Source: Euclidia mi
Lineage: Eukaryota > Arthropoda > Insecta > Lepidoptera > Erebidae
Direction of reading: 5' to 3'
Length of the DNA: 64,000 bases
Assembly (NCBI GenBank): GCA_944739405.2
Contig: OX123190.2
Coordinates: 63,321,805 to 63,385,804 of the forward strand
Shown here: in pieces, positions 11,176 to 22,672 of the stretch
Numbering within the stretch: position 1 is the stretch's first letter
Layout of the letters: the number at the start of each line of letters is the position of its first letter
Made by a program: the position numbers and the translations under genes
Notes under the pieces: model-generated
The model's database searches: none
The model's input: only the letters and a program-made list of their open reading frames with translations
What the model was told of the DNA's origin: nothing

Positions 11176-11253
11176 AATGCCGTCTTGTGTTCTTAAACAC
11201 TGTAAAAGTTGTTCCTAAAAACAAAAACAGGAAAATGGAATATCTTTTCACAG
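11176..11253 (+). pseudogene. THAP zinc-finger first exon (disabled)
   Basis: ATG starts MPSCVLKHCKSCS, then an in-frame TAA, then KQKQENGISFHR, ending at a GTAACT donor. THAP domains typically start M-P-x-C-x2-4-C and place an ISFHRFP-like motif at an exon end, which is what is seen. The next exon (the W…C-x2-H half) was not found within the element. The internal stop indicates a relic. The domain is the DNA-binding part of P-element-type transposases and THAP proteins. Confidence 0.55.
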
Positions 11254-11603
11254 GTAACTATTGATAATTTGACTGTTTCCTAATTTAATTTCGATAAAAT
11301 TCGTATTTGTGCAAGAAATATGTAAGTGTTGCCAGTTTTTGTCGACGCCGTTCTGCCTGAATTAGGGAAAATGAACTTGTCAATTGATTATGAGATAATG
11401 ATTGTCATGTTAATGAAAAATACATTACCGTATTATAAAAGTATATTGTAGATATATCTTCTTTCTCATAAATATAGTAATAGAATTTCAATTTCCATTA
11501 GTATATACCTTACATAATATTGTTTTGAGTTCGATCCCCAAACGATCCAAATATTCGTGTACACCCTGCTACTCGTCAAGCTTATACACTTTGACCTTTG
11601 CAC

Positions 11604-11990
11604 CGTTTTTATTGCGTAAAGAATAAGTATCAAAATCGTACAGCAAATGTTTAGCTTGACTTGGTGCCGTGTGTACATACATACTTATGGCGTAGGGAAT
11701 AAGTATCAAAATCGTACAGCAACTGTTTAGCTTGACTTGGCGCCGTGTGTACATACATACTTATGGCGTAGGGAATAAGTATCAAAATCGTACAGCAACT
11801 GTTTAGCTTGACTTGGTGCCGTGTGTACATACATACTTATGGCGTAGGGAATAAGTATCAAAATCGTACAGCAACTGTTTAGCTTGACTTGGCGCCGTGT
11901 GTACATACATACTTATGGCGTAGGGAATAAGTATCAAAATCGTACAGCAACTGTTTAGCTTGACTTGGTGCCGTGTGTACATACATACTA
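11604..11990. repeat. 76-bp tandem repeat, about five units
   Basis: Units start TGTGTACATACATAC at 11670, 11746, 11822, 11898 and 11974, with a diverged partial unit from 11604. Units are nearly identical. They alternate T and C at one site (GGTGCCG / GGCGCCG), giving a 152-bp higher-order period. Confidence 0.95.
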
Positions 11991-12009
11991 TTTATTTCTC
12001 AACTAATCG

Positions 12010-12215
12010 ACGCCAGCGGCTTCGCACGCACATATTTTCTTATTTCTCGTTTTGCCCGAGCCCCTGGGAATTTCGAGAAATCCCGTCTTGGTGCACCCTT
12101 ACGGTTCCCAAGAAACATACATGCTAAATTTCAGCTTCATGCGCAGAGTAGTTTCGGCTGTAGCTTGTCTGTCAGTCAGTCAGTAACGCAAGGATTTTAT
12201 ATATACAGATTTACG
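12010..12215 (+). repeat. Dispersed moth repeat ('…GGCTTCGC…CAGTCAGTCAGT')
   Basis: It opens with CAGCGGCTTCGCACGC and ends with GTCAGTCAGTCAGT and an A/T-rich tail. I recognise this layout in many moth introns as a non-coding repeat. A related piece begins at 23345. The class is not determined. Confidence 0.5.
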
Positions 12216-13354
12216 AAGTAGTTAAAACTTAACTCGGTACCTACATTTAAGAAATGTATTTATAAAAGCATTAATTAAATCCATGGTAAATTCTTCAAAA
12301 CCGCAAATGAATATAAGAATATTACATAACTATATGCAAAATACTGGGAGATTATTCATAATCTGGCAACTTTTCACACACATAGACGCGCGTGTCCGTA
12401 CAGTGCCAGTCGCCAAAGGTCACGCACACATAGCTGTCAACGTGCCACGCTTAGTTGGACGAATACGCTACATCTGATTCTTGTTAATAAATCTATGGAA
12501 AAAAGGTTCAAAGACTATACCTACAATATTTGGAACAAATAGATTACAACATTATTAGGAACAAATAGATGGGATAGAAAATATAAATATGAAAATCAAT
12601 CCAAATAATTTCGCTATGGCCTCCATGGACTAATATAATAATATTTTTATTGGCAAGTAAATAATTGTAGTACATTACATGGAATGGTAAGTAGTTGCAG
12701 TATCTGTGAAGTAGTTTACTACACAAAATAGTGGATGGCTTACTGTTTTCCTTGCTAGGCTATGAAATATGCATTTATAAGATATAAGGTGCAGATATTA
12801 TTACAGGTACAGATTCTATATACCTCCTTGATGACCACCATGGAGGTATATAGAATTATACCTCAAATATACCTGGCCACAAATATTTTGTATTAAAAAT
12901 AAAACAAACTGACTTTGACATAACATACACGTTCCGTTTTCACTTTCTTGGTCCTAGGTTTTCACTATACCGAATTAAACAAATTCAACAAACAGGTCAT
13001 TAAAATAAATAATCGTTGAAATAATTTTAAATACAACTTTATTACGACTTTTTATTTATTTCCGCATAAAAATAATTAACTGACTAGTATGCTTCTTTGT
13101 AAAATGTTAATTAATATGAATTTATGGTTAGTACTTACCGGTTTTTTTACTTGTATCAGAACGTACTAGTGTTGTTCGGTTTGAGTTATTCATGATTTGA
13201 AGAATACTCAGTTGAAAGTGCTTCGAAAAAATCTCACTCTGATTTGTGAAACAGAAAAAACTTAAGCTGACTTCAACTAGTTCAGAAATGTTCACCTGAT
13301 GAAAGCTGAAATGCTCAATTCAGAAACCGGCCATATGTCTTAGAAATTAGATTC

Positions 13355-13922
13355 TTAAGGCCGCTGATGCATACGTAACGAGATAATACCTCGGACGGGG
13401 CGTGAACGGGAACGGGACGTGACTGCCTCGTTCATGACGGGAACGTCTTCTTAATGCATACGTACCGTAACAGTGATTCGGATCTAACGTGCTAGTGTTG
13501 TGAAGAAGGAAATATGGATTTTTCATTTCAAATTTGCTCTAATTGCTATTGCTCTGGATGACAAAGTACCTAGTTACGACCGTGAACAAGAAAAGGAGAT
13601 TCTCTGTAAGTACATCCTACATGGCAGAATAGAGAACAGGAAGGAGAATACCACACTCTCTACAAAGAACCTCTGGATGATGAGACTCAAGTTTATCAGT
13701 ATTTTCGTATGTCAAAAGTATGTTTTGCTTTACTGGAAAATAAATCATCAGATCGTTCGACAAGTATCGATCAACGTCACGTTCGTTGCGCCGCGCCACA
13801 GAAGAATAACTGAATCATGGCAGGAACGATATTTTTTAGAACAAATTGAATATAGCTACACTCTTCACTCATATGATAAATTAGAGTTGCCAGAAGAAGA
13901 TGGCACTATGTTTGTCAGTTAG
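13355..13922 (+). pseudogene. PIF/Harbinger-type nuclease N-terminal relic with left terminus
   Basis: At about 13355 the phrase GGCCGCTGATGCATACGTAACG resembles Harbinger-type ends and recurs in inverted form near 49690. Downstream, a frame through 13630-13790 reads EYHTLYKEPLDDETQVYQYF and RMSKVCFALLENKSS. This matches the N-terminal pattern of HARBI1-like nucleases (…FRMS…F..LL). The adjacent frames (13500-13922) are open in pieces only, so there are frameshifts. The DDE part is not visible. Confidence 0.45.
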
Positions 13923-14261
13923 GGCTATAGACAATTTGAACACAAATATCGTAACTTTTTAATTTAATAGTGACTGAGCAAATCCGCTATCGATATCGAT
14001 TAAAGTTTCAATATAGGTTTAAAATCAAACGGACTTGTGAAGTATATTATTTATATGTTATACATTTTAAATTCCGTAACTTTGTGTCCACAGCAGTCAG
14101 AACGCTAGTTGATGGACAGTCTTTAAATAATTATTACACACACTTGCATTTTTAAACTGAACTTACATATTTTTGTTTCAAATGGGTAATCAGTAGCACA
14201 TAATCTTTCGAGGTGTTATTTTCTAATTTTCATGGTATTTTTCTTTACGCATCAACAGCCT

Positions 14262-14405
14262 TTTCCAGTCCACTGCTGGTCTTAAACCTTCCGTGGTGGA
14301 GGTTTGGCCTGCTTTTATACCACACTAGCCAGACGTATTCGTATATGGTTTTATTTCGAGATTTCCTTCTCTTGTGTTTCTCTTAGTCGCCTCATACGAT
14401 ACCCT
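14262..14405 (-). mobile_element. LINE 3'-end fragment
   Basis: On the minus strand this reads '…ccagcagtggactggaaaagg', the same 3' family as at 2090. It is truncated and non-coding. Confidence 0.6.
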
Positions 14406-15700
14406 CGGCATAAATGTTTATTTATACTTATTTATAGTTAGTTTTTCAGCTGTAATGATAGCTGTAAGTGGGATTAATAAATATTAAATAAATAAATAAT
14501 CACCCCCAAATAATATATTTTTATTAGAGAAAGCAAATAATTAAGAAAAAAGCAAAACTCATAGCTTAAGCTTTATAATAACTGAGAATGGCATATCCAA
14601 ATTAATTCTTTACAAGGATAGGACATAGTCGACATGGATTTTATCAAGCAAAAAACATAAAAATTAACTTAAAATAGATAAATCAAACAAAACCTTGAAT
14701 AGTGCCCAAAGGTTTGTTATTAACAATAATCACTTTATTGAAATTTTCTCATTACATAGTGTAGGTAATACAAATCTATGTGTAAAAAAGTATGTGCGGG
14801 ATCGGACACTTTTCGATCATACATGTGACACAGAATATTTAGAGAGAAAAAAATTGTGGCTAGACTAGCCCTTAGATTTTAACTTGGGATCGGCACATTA
14901 TTAGTCCACTAGTCGAACAAGAACAACCAAGTGTTGGTCTCTGGGTAGATGACATTTAACAAACTTTCTTTCAAATGAAGATTTCCTTATTTTGATGCAT
15001 ATGCACTCAGTAGTCGTGAGTATGAAATGCAGACAGTTCTTATTAAACCCTCAAATTACTGTCCTTTAAATATTACTGTCAGATCAGATTTTTTCTATAG
15101 GTGCATTATTTTTTTTTTGTAATATGATGGATTCTAATTTTCTAATATGTTTGACTAATGCACTTTATCAATAAAAATCTGTGATCATCAAACAATGTAT
15201 TTTCTAGAGAATGTTCAATCAAATTTGAAAAAGGATGAATTCCAAAAATTCTTTACTGTTGCTGATATTTTAGTTATTAGCAAGTAATTATTTAAACACT
15301 CACACTGATACGTTTAGAAGAGAGGAGTGATGTTGGCACAGAATTTTCTTTTAAAAATATACAGTGGATAGACATATCGATAAGATTTTTTACAACACTT
15401 GACAATGTCCATATAAATATTATACGGCTAAATTCAAAATCATGCCAGAACAGTCATAAAAGAAAAATCACTAAGGTTATATAATTTGATGGCATAATAT
15501 TGTCTAAATTGTATCTTACACGTCAGTTGACTGTGTTCAATTTGTAAGTATTAGGATTACCTCTATGTATATATATATATCCAATCTCTTTGCGCCGCGC
15601 ACGCCAACAGCGCGCGCCGCGCATGCGCAGCGACACTCCGCGCCGACATTTCCAAGCTCTATCTGTTGTAAAGTTATGAATGCAATAAATGATTACCGTC
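14406..15700. other. AT-rich intergenic sequence, nothing identified
   Basis: No long frame, tRNA or repeat that I can name, apart from a GC-rich patch at about 15590-15650 (GCGCGCCGCGCATGCGC). That patch lies just downstream of the MADF exon. Confidence 0.4.
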
Positions 15701-15835
15701 TCAAATGAGTGATAATTCGACTGCAATTTTACGCCACAGATGATTCTTGTACTTAGCGTCTAAATAATTTGAGGTAGCTAAATTATATAATGCTGGATGT
15801 GACCGTACACACTCGATTAGTTTTTCTTCGTCCAT
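15701..15835 (-). pseudogene. MADF-domain N-terminal exon (truncated)
   Basis: ATG at 15835 opens MDEEKLIECVRSHPALYNL, followed by SNYLDAKYKNHLWRKIAVEL, and a TGA stops it at 15703-15701 after 44 codons. The pattern (LI..VR.HP.LY … Y.…K…W..IA) is the first half of a MADF domain, a Myb/SANT-like DNA-binding fold of about 85 residues. MADF proteins occur as host regulators and as Harbinger accessory proteins. The stop removes the second half unless a donor site is used before it (GCAG|TCGAAT offers none). A hAT element sits 66 bp upstream of the start codon, and the minus-strand LINE lies beyond it. Confidence 0.6.
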
Positions 15836-15908
15836 TTTCGACGCTGATGCTAACGTCCAACACTACTTATCTCTCCGGAACGAACGGAGTGACTGTCAGG
15901 CCCGGGAC

Positions 15909-16775
15909 TAATGATGGTTAATATAGCATATAGCACAATAGCACAGCACGCTAATTTTATTTCGCATCTAATAGCAAGTTCATTCGGCTCTCGTTCGTGC
16001 TAAAATAGCAATAGCATATAGCATTTAGAATCAAACATTGCGCCGACGCAACGGCGCATCGCACTTCGCACGTTCGCAGCGTTGCGAATTGCGATATTTG
16101 CGATCAGTCTTCACGTGGTAACGCGAGCAGCCAGACGTAAACTTGCGTAGCGTGCGAATTTTAGCTGTTCGACGGCTCGTGCGATGTAAGTAGGCATATA
16201 AGTACGCGAGTTATTTAACGTTCTCAAAAGTTAAGTGTTTTGTGTTTGATTTAAAAAAACTGTGATAAGGGACGTAATACTGTGTATCTATGAATGATCT
16301 GTGTAACATGTGTGTTAAAATGATTTAAATAACTCAATATAATTATATACAGTCCTAAGCCTGAAAAGTATGAAGGAAAATTAATTGACTTATTTATTAT
16401 TAATTAGTTGGTTATTATTAGTTTGTTGTGCATAATGATAACATTTTATACTTAGAAGAAATGTACAAATATGTATATGTATTGTTTATTCATGTGTAAT
16501 ATTACAGTTCACCATGTTATCTGCCCCTCGCGTTAAGTCTTCAGACTCGTTAGGCAAATAGCATGTTTGTCGACGCTATATTAACCTACGTTCAAATATG
16601 GATAGCGCGACAGCGCGCTAAATCGTACATGTGCTAAAACTAGCGGTCACACGAAGGGTGTTGACGCTTCGCACGATAGCATGCTATATTATAGCATTTT
16701 TAATAGCACGCTAAAAAAAAATTAGCATATAGTTCATAGCATGCGATTGATAAATAGCAGATTCGAACATCATTA
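15909..16775. mobile_element. hAT-type non-autonomous element with 8-bp target duplication
   Basis: The ends are TAATGATG and CATCATTA, flanked by exact CCCGGGAC duplications (15901-15908 and 16776-16783). The 867-bp interior is rich in ATAGCATATAGCA motifs near both ends and has a GC patch at about 16040-16170. No transposase frame was found. Confidence 0.88.
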
Positions 16776-16949
16776 CCCGGGACAGCTTTAGTTCGGATGC
16801 TTTTATGGGCGCCACCGTCGCACTGTCATTATTGCTGTCATCGATGTCAAAATCGTTTTTTTTTTTTTTGGGATTTTATGACCTGGTAACTGGACCTTTA
16901 GGTCAAATCTTATTTTATTTTAACGGACACTGCACATTCACTTAATTTT

Positions 16950-19900
16950 TTAAATTGTTTTAACAGTATTTTTAATGTATTTACATATCGGTTTGTAAGT
17001 ATTTTTGTCTTTCAATAACTCTTCGAGTGGCGGCGGGCGGGAGAAAGAATCGCACTTAATGTTCACATCACTGAGTTCACTAGCCAACACTAATCTGTCA
17101 AGCAGGAAGTTTTGACAGTCAAAAATAATATGTTCAACGGTTGCAACGGCCCCTCGAGCTCCCTCCCGGGACTCACAATGTGGGCATGTATTGCTTGTAA
17201 TAATGCCAAGTCTAGCAAGGTGTGACGGAGCAGTATTATGGCCAAAGCGCAATCTATTTATCGTAGTGATAAAGTCTCGGCTGGCTTCCTTCAATCTATT
17301 GTACCAGGGTCTAACAGGTAATTCTTCTTGTATACGGCCGTAAAATTTTCCTTTAGTGTCTTGGTCTTTCTTCCACAATTCTAACCATAAGTTACAAACA
17401 TTTTCATTAATACATTGCAAGAAGTCAGTCATAGGAATGTCCATTGCATTTCTAACATCAATAGCATTACTACCTTCATATGCGGTTTTATCAACTATTT
17501 CATTGCCATAGATACCTCGGTGTGAAGGTACCCACAGAAAAGCAATGCTTTTGTGCTTGAGGTAATATTGATAAATTATTTCTTTGATGAAATATAGAAT
17601 ATAATTTGTCTTAAAAGAAACTGTAAGGTTGGTTAAGGCTTTAATCAAACTCAGTGAATCAGAAACAATCAAAAAGTATTTGCTATTGTTAATTTGGCGA
17701 ATATGTTTTAATGCCTGATAAACCGCATATGCCTCTGCAGTGAATATGGTGCATGTATTGTGTAGAACAAAGCTTTGAGAGAATTGAATTTGTGGATCAT
17801 ATATAGCAGCACGCACATAATCACTTCCTTTACTGCCATCAGTGTAAATAACATAATAATTCTTATTATCTGCCATAAACTGTAACATATCTAAATTGTT
17901 ATTGACGGGATTTTGCAATTCTTTGACAGGATGTGTGATACACTGATAAGAGAAGGAGTAACATGGCCATGGGCATTGTTTTCTAATACCAGTAAAACTG
18001 TTTTCTGTTTCCAGCAATATTTTGGACAATGTTGGGGATTTACCATTTAAGAGAATCTCGCCTGTTGTTAGAGGTCCAGGATTTCTACATACAGAAGGTA
18101 CTATTTTGTTTATTATTTTCTTGTTATCTGCAGCAATTAATTTAAGACAGAATCTCTCTGCAAGTAGAATGCGTCTCAATATTAGGGGCATTATTTTAGT
18201 CTCCACTTCCATGGCCCTTATGGGAGTAGAGCACATTGCACCAGAAATTGTTCTCAAAGCCCTGTTCTGCAATAGATCTAGTTTATTTACATGAGTACTA
18301 TTTATATACACTAATGAGCTATAATCAAAATGGCTTCTAACTATACTTTTATACAAAGTTGACAATATTTTCGGGTCAGCTCCCCATGTAACGCCTGCAA
18401 GACATTTTATTATAATTATTTAATCCTTTAAGAGCATTTTTTTATATGGTTTTAATATGTTCCTCAAAGGTTAATTTCTTATCTAATACTATGCCTAAAA
18501 ATTTCTTAACATTCACTGGATTTATAAATTCTCCGTTATATATTACTTTTGAATATGTGTTCTCATTTCCAAATATCATGGCACTACTTTTGGAGGGATT
18601 AATTTTTAAATGTAACACATCATTGTAATAGTGAAATATTTGGGACAATGCTCTGTTAATATTGTCTATTGCAATTTCTACATTATAATTACTACTGTAC
18701 AAAACAATATCATCAGCAAACTGCAAAATATCTACATTACTATTTACAAATTTACAGATTTCACTTGTATATATATTGTACAACAAAGGAGATAGTGTAG
18801 CACCCTGCATTGTACCTTTAGATGCACATTTTGGACCATGCAATGTATTATTATGCCTTACATAAAGTGTTCTACTATCCAAAAAATTATATATCCATTT
18901 ACATAGTTGACCAGGCACACCTAACCTAGACATAACTTGCACAAGTATAGCCGGATCTAGACTGTCAAAAGCACCCTGAACATCTAAAAATACACAAACA
19001 GTGTGTAACTTATTATCTTTTGCATGTTTCAGGTCTGAAATTAAGGAAGTGAAGCTGTCTGCACAACTTCGCCCTCGACGAAATCCATATTGTACATGCG
19101 GAATGATGCCGTTAGATTCCATATACCAATCCAAACGATTTTTAATCATGTTTTCAAATAGTTTACCTAGACATGAAGACAGTGATATTGGTCTATAAGA
19201 GCTGGCAAGCTCGAGAGGTTTATCTGGTTTGAGTATCGGAATGACACATTGTTTTCCATGATTGTGGAATACATTTACAATGCCAAAGTAAATTAAGAAT
19301 ATTAAGAAATATTTTTTGTGCTGATTCATCTAAATTTTTAATAGTACAATAGGGGAAATCATCTAAACCAGGTGTAGTGTCTTTCACATAACAAACTCAT
19401 TTTAAATTCAGACCATGTAAAAGCATCTAGCAAAAATTTTGAATTTGGATTATCATTATTTAATTCGAAAATATTGCCTAAACTATTAATATTATTTAGA
19501 TTGCTATTGTCAGATAATTTATCTAGAAATTGAGAAATAAACTCATCTTTATATGATTTATTACCAGCTCTTATACCTTTGAACATTTTTAGAAGATTCC
19601 AAATCTTACTTATAGGAGTAGTTCTATTAAAAGTGTTACATAAGCTATTCCAACATATTCTCTTTTGTTCTGATATGGTTCTTTTTTTAAGTGCATCCTT
19701 TCTTTTATAATCTAAATAGTTCTCCATAGTAGGATCACTTCTATATAGTTTCAATGCATTGTAAGAGGCAATAACACTTTTTTCACAAATGTCATTCCAC
19801 CAAGGAGCTGGAGGTCTACTTTTGAAATTATTTGGTTTATTAAGTTTAGGAATTGTCATAACTTTTAAATTATCCAATCGAGAACAAAAATCATTATTGG

Positions 19901-20706
19901 TTGAAATAGGATCATATAATTTTAGAACTAAATCATTAAATATTGTTTTAGAAATGGTTTTAAACTTTTTCCAATCTGCTTTGTTATATATAAACCTATC
20001 AACAGGAGGATTAATATAATATTTATCTATATGCAGTGAAATCTGTTATTGTTGGGTAGTGATAGCTGCCCATGGCATCATCATGTACAGACCACTCGCA
20101 TATTGATGCGAGGTTAGCACTAATAAAGCTTACATCAATTGCAGACGGATTTCGTCTCGGGTTGTTAACAGTTGTAAAACTACCATCATTTAATATACAT
20201 AAATCCAAGTCATCAATGATATTAAATAAATCCTGACCTCTGCTCTTAGTGGATAGACAACCAAAAGCGATGTGGTGTGCATTAAAGTCACCACTTACAA
20301 ATATAGGCTTTGGAAGATCATTGATAATATTACGTAGTCTATTGATCCGTATGTGTCTACTAGAAGGAGGACAGTATACACAAAGAATAGTCAAGCTACC
20401 ATGCACCGTAGATAAGGACAGAGCTACAGTTTGAATTTCTTCATAAAATCTAGTGTTTAAAACTTTGTACTTTAAATATGGCTTAATTAGTATTGCTACA
20501 CCATTATGAGTATTTTTAGAATTTTTATTATAAATATTATATCCAGGTATTCTAAAACTATTGTCTTTAAACCATGTTTCGTTAAGTAAGCAAATGTCAA
20601 TATTTTGTTTTTGTAAGAATTGAATCAGTAAGGGTTTTTTATTTTTAACACTTTGAATGTTATATTGAGCAATACGTAGCTTAGACATTGTATGACTTGG
20701 ATCCAT
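16950..20706 (-). pseudogene. Retrotransposon ORF2: endonuclease, reverse transcriptase, RNase H (frameshifted)
   Basis: Starting at ATG 20706, the AP-endonuclease domain shows IAQYNIQSVK, LNETWF, SGDFNAHH and SYHYP. The RT domain follows (19329-18442) with YRPISLSS, GFRRGRSC, FLDVQGAFDSL, QGATLSPLLY and the catalytic FADD. Then comes RNase H (18365-16950) with YTDGSKG, TAEAYAVYQAL, VSDSLS and WVPSHRG. A CPHC…H…C knuckle-like motif lies near the end. At least four frame breaks (near 20040, 19395, 19250 and 18440-18370) make this copy inactive. Most of the coding region remains open between breaks, so the insertion is not ancient. Confidence 0.92.
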
Positions 20707-21914
20707 TACTTGAGGTTTTTAATAAGTATTTCTCTAATGGTATTTACAGTGGTAGGCGTATTATCGCCCTTATTACCCAGTTCCACCAACGTCTGTACCA
20801 GGGCCTTAAGTCCATCGTTGTTGGCAACTATTTGGGCTTTGATGTCTACTTTAGGAGAGACATCTCTAGAGTTATTTACACTATGTACAGTATTATTTAC
20901 AGATGTATTTACAGACTTATTTACAGATGTATGTACAGACTTATTTACAGATTTATTTACAGTGTTAATTGGTTTCATTTTTGGAGGTGGCAAGGGTGGA
21001 AATTCAATGTTATCACTTGAGTGTTGTTTTGTGATTGTAGCACTTGCATATGTTATCTTATTTTTCTTTTCTAATATTTTATTTAACTTAATTGGACATA
21101 ATCTCAAAATTGCAAGATGAGGCCCGCTGCAATTGCAACAGCAGATCTCTGTTGGTCTATCACATTCTTTATATAAAGGCTCACCTCCACAAATGGAACA
21201 TCTTTGTTTGCCATTACATATCCTAGCGGAGTGGTTAAATTTAAAGCATCGGAAACATTGCTGTAATGGGGGTATATATTCGAAAACTCGGTATGAAAAC
21301 AAATCGTATTGTACATTGTCTGGGAGAATATTCGATAGAAAAGTAATGCTAACTGTTTGTAATGGTACTCGCTCTTGTCCTACCTTCTTTGTGAATCTTG
21401 TTATAGCTATTATTTCATAAATTGATGATAATTTTGTGTATAGTTCTTTGTTCGAAATGTTTGCTGGTACAAATCTAATTTTGCCTGTTTTTTCTATTTG
21501 CGCAGCCGGAATAAATGCTTTCAAGCCATGTTTGTTATGAAAAGCACTGTTGTTGATAAAGTTATTGGCCGTATTATACTGTTTAAATATGACTGCTATT
21601 TTATTTCCGTTGATTCTCTGTATAGCCGTCACTCCTTTTATCTCACTTGAAAATATGTGATTGAGATAGATAGGGCTCTTATTGCCTATTCTATCTTTAT
21701 TGTTTGTAGCTTCTATAAACACTTTAAAATCTGTACAAGTTGCATTTTCTGGGTAAAGTCTTTTATAATCTGGTTTTGTATAAGGTATATAGTCATAATT
21801 CTCACCGCCGCCGCCATTACCACAGTCCTTCTCTGTCCCGCCGTCTCCAGCCTCAGGCCGAGGACGTTTATGTGAGGTGGGCGGGTTATCCCCGCCCCCC
21901 TCATTTCCCACCAT
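20706..21914 (-). CDS. Retrotransposon ORF1 (gag-like, CCHC knuckles), intact
   Basis: The first ATG is at 21914 and the frame runs 402 codons to TAA at 20708-20706. The N-terminus is low-complexity and Gly/Pro/Lys-rich. The C-terminal half has zinc knuckles CFRCFKFNHSARIC and CNCSGPHLAILRLC with a CSICGG unit between them. A Ser/Asn/Val repeat (NKSVNKSVHTSV…) follows. Such proteins bind the element RNA. The TAA stop overlaps the ORF2 ATG by one base (TAATG). It has no premature stop, unlike ORF2. Confidence 0.88.
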   Translation of the reverse strand: MVGNEGGGDNPPTSHKRPRPEAGDGGTEKDCGNGGGGENYDYIPYTKPDYKRLYPENATCTDFKVFIEATNNKDRIGNKSPIYLNHIFSSEIKGVTAIQRINGNKIAVIFKQYNTANNFINNSAFHNKHGLKAFIPAAQIEKTGKIRFVPANISNKELYTKLSSIYEIIAITRFTKKVGQERVPLQTVSITFLSNILPDNVQYDLFSYRVFEYIPPLQQCFRCFKFNHSARICNGKQRCSICGGEPLYKECDRPTEICCCNCSGPHLAILRLCPIKLNKILEKKNKITYASATITKQHSSDNIEFPPLPPPKMKPINTVNKSVNKSVHTSVNKSVNTSVNNTVHSVNNSRDVSPKVDIKAQIVANNDGLKALVQTLVELGNKGDNTPTTVNTIREILIKNLK

Positions 21915-22055
21915 TTCCACGGGTTTGCACACCTATCACTATTGTTTTGGATCAACTTTTAAGCAAAAACCACCGAATATTTAGTAAACAATTAAAATTG
22001 AAAAATTTTCTTATCCGCGCTTTTTAAGGTTCCCGCCAGAATCCTGTCAAAATCG

Positions 22056-22672
22056 ATTTGTGACCATTGACATATACTCTAACGATAGACGGAGCATTCC
22101 CTATAAATATTTTGTTCAAATTGTCTAATGTATGACGTCTAATCGTACTAGCGCAACACGCAGGCGCAAACAGCGCCAATGACTTATAGTGTCTAGTTAT
22201 TATTATAGCCAATCAATAACAACAAGTCCTGGCATCTTACCAATGAGTATCCAATAGTTCTCTAACGCTACTGGCTGCTTATTGTCATTTGCAAAGATTA
22301 TTTACTTCACAGAAGAGATGTTTTCAGCCTACAATATTTCATCAACATAATAAGAACAGTTTATTTATGAAAATAAAAGGAATTAATTGCTGGGGGTTAA
22401 TTCAAGTAAAAAAAAAAATCAATAAACATATTCAGATGTTTTTATTACAAAATAGAAAAATGTATTCGTGGGCGTAAGTTTAAGACTTGCCTTGGTTGCT
22501 TCACGAATAATTCTAATTTTTAAACTTTATATTTATCTTACTATGAGAATTGCTTTAGCATATATACCTAATATATAAGGCAGGATTGTTTGTCATTCTG
22601 TAAAGATGCCCTTGCTGACCACAGAGTTCTAAACCTACACATGTGGCAGATGGCACTATGTGCTACCATAAA
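22056..22672. other. AT-rich spacer, nothing identified
   Basis: It holds the right flank of the retrotransposon target site and ordinary AT-rich sequence. No gene, tRNA or clear repeat is visible. Confidence 0.4.

Larger units (their letters stand above)
10607..13336. mobile_element. TIR-bounded element carrying a THAP-type exon
   Basis: The left end GGCCTGTTTCTGAATTGAG (10608) and the right end CTCAATTCAGAAACCGGCC are inverted copies differing by one base. The span contains a THAP-like first exon (11176), the 76-bp tandem array, and a common dispersed repeat (12010). I could not find a target duplication, so the two ends belonging to one element is an inference. Confidence 0.5.
16856..22044 (-). 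mobile_element. Non-LTR retrotransposon, RNase H-bearing (I-superfamily-like), near full length
   Basis: The 5,189-bp element has an oligo-A tail (plus-strand T run from 16856) and an 11-bp target duplication TGTCAAAATCG (16845-16855 and 22045-22055). Two frames are present: a zinc-knuckle ORF1 and an endonuclease/RT/RNase H ORF2. A C-terminal RNase H domain points to the I, Nimb or LOA group rather than Jockey or R1. It interrupts the region upstream of the MADF exon and the 15909 hAT element. Confidence 0.93.

Noticed and set aside
11040..11264. 74-codon frame overlapping the THAP-type exon
   Set aside because: It is in a different frame from the MPSCVLKHC reading; the THAP pattern and the donor position support the other frame.
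18022..18294. Plus-strand frames across the minus-strand retrotransposon
   Set aside because: They are antisense shadows of the RNase H/RT coding region.
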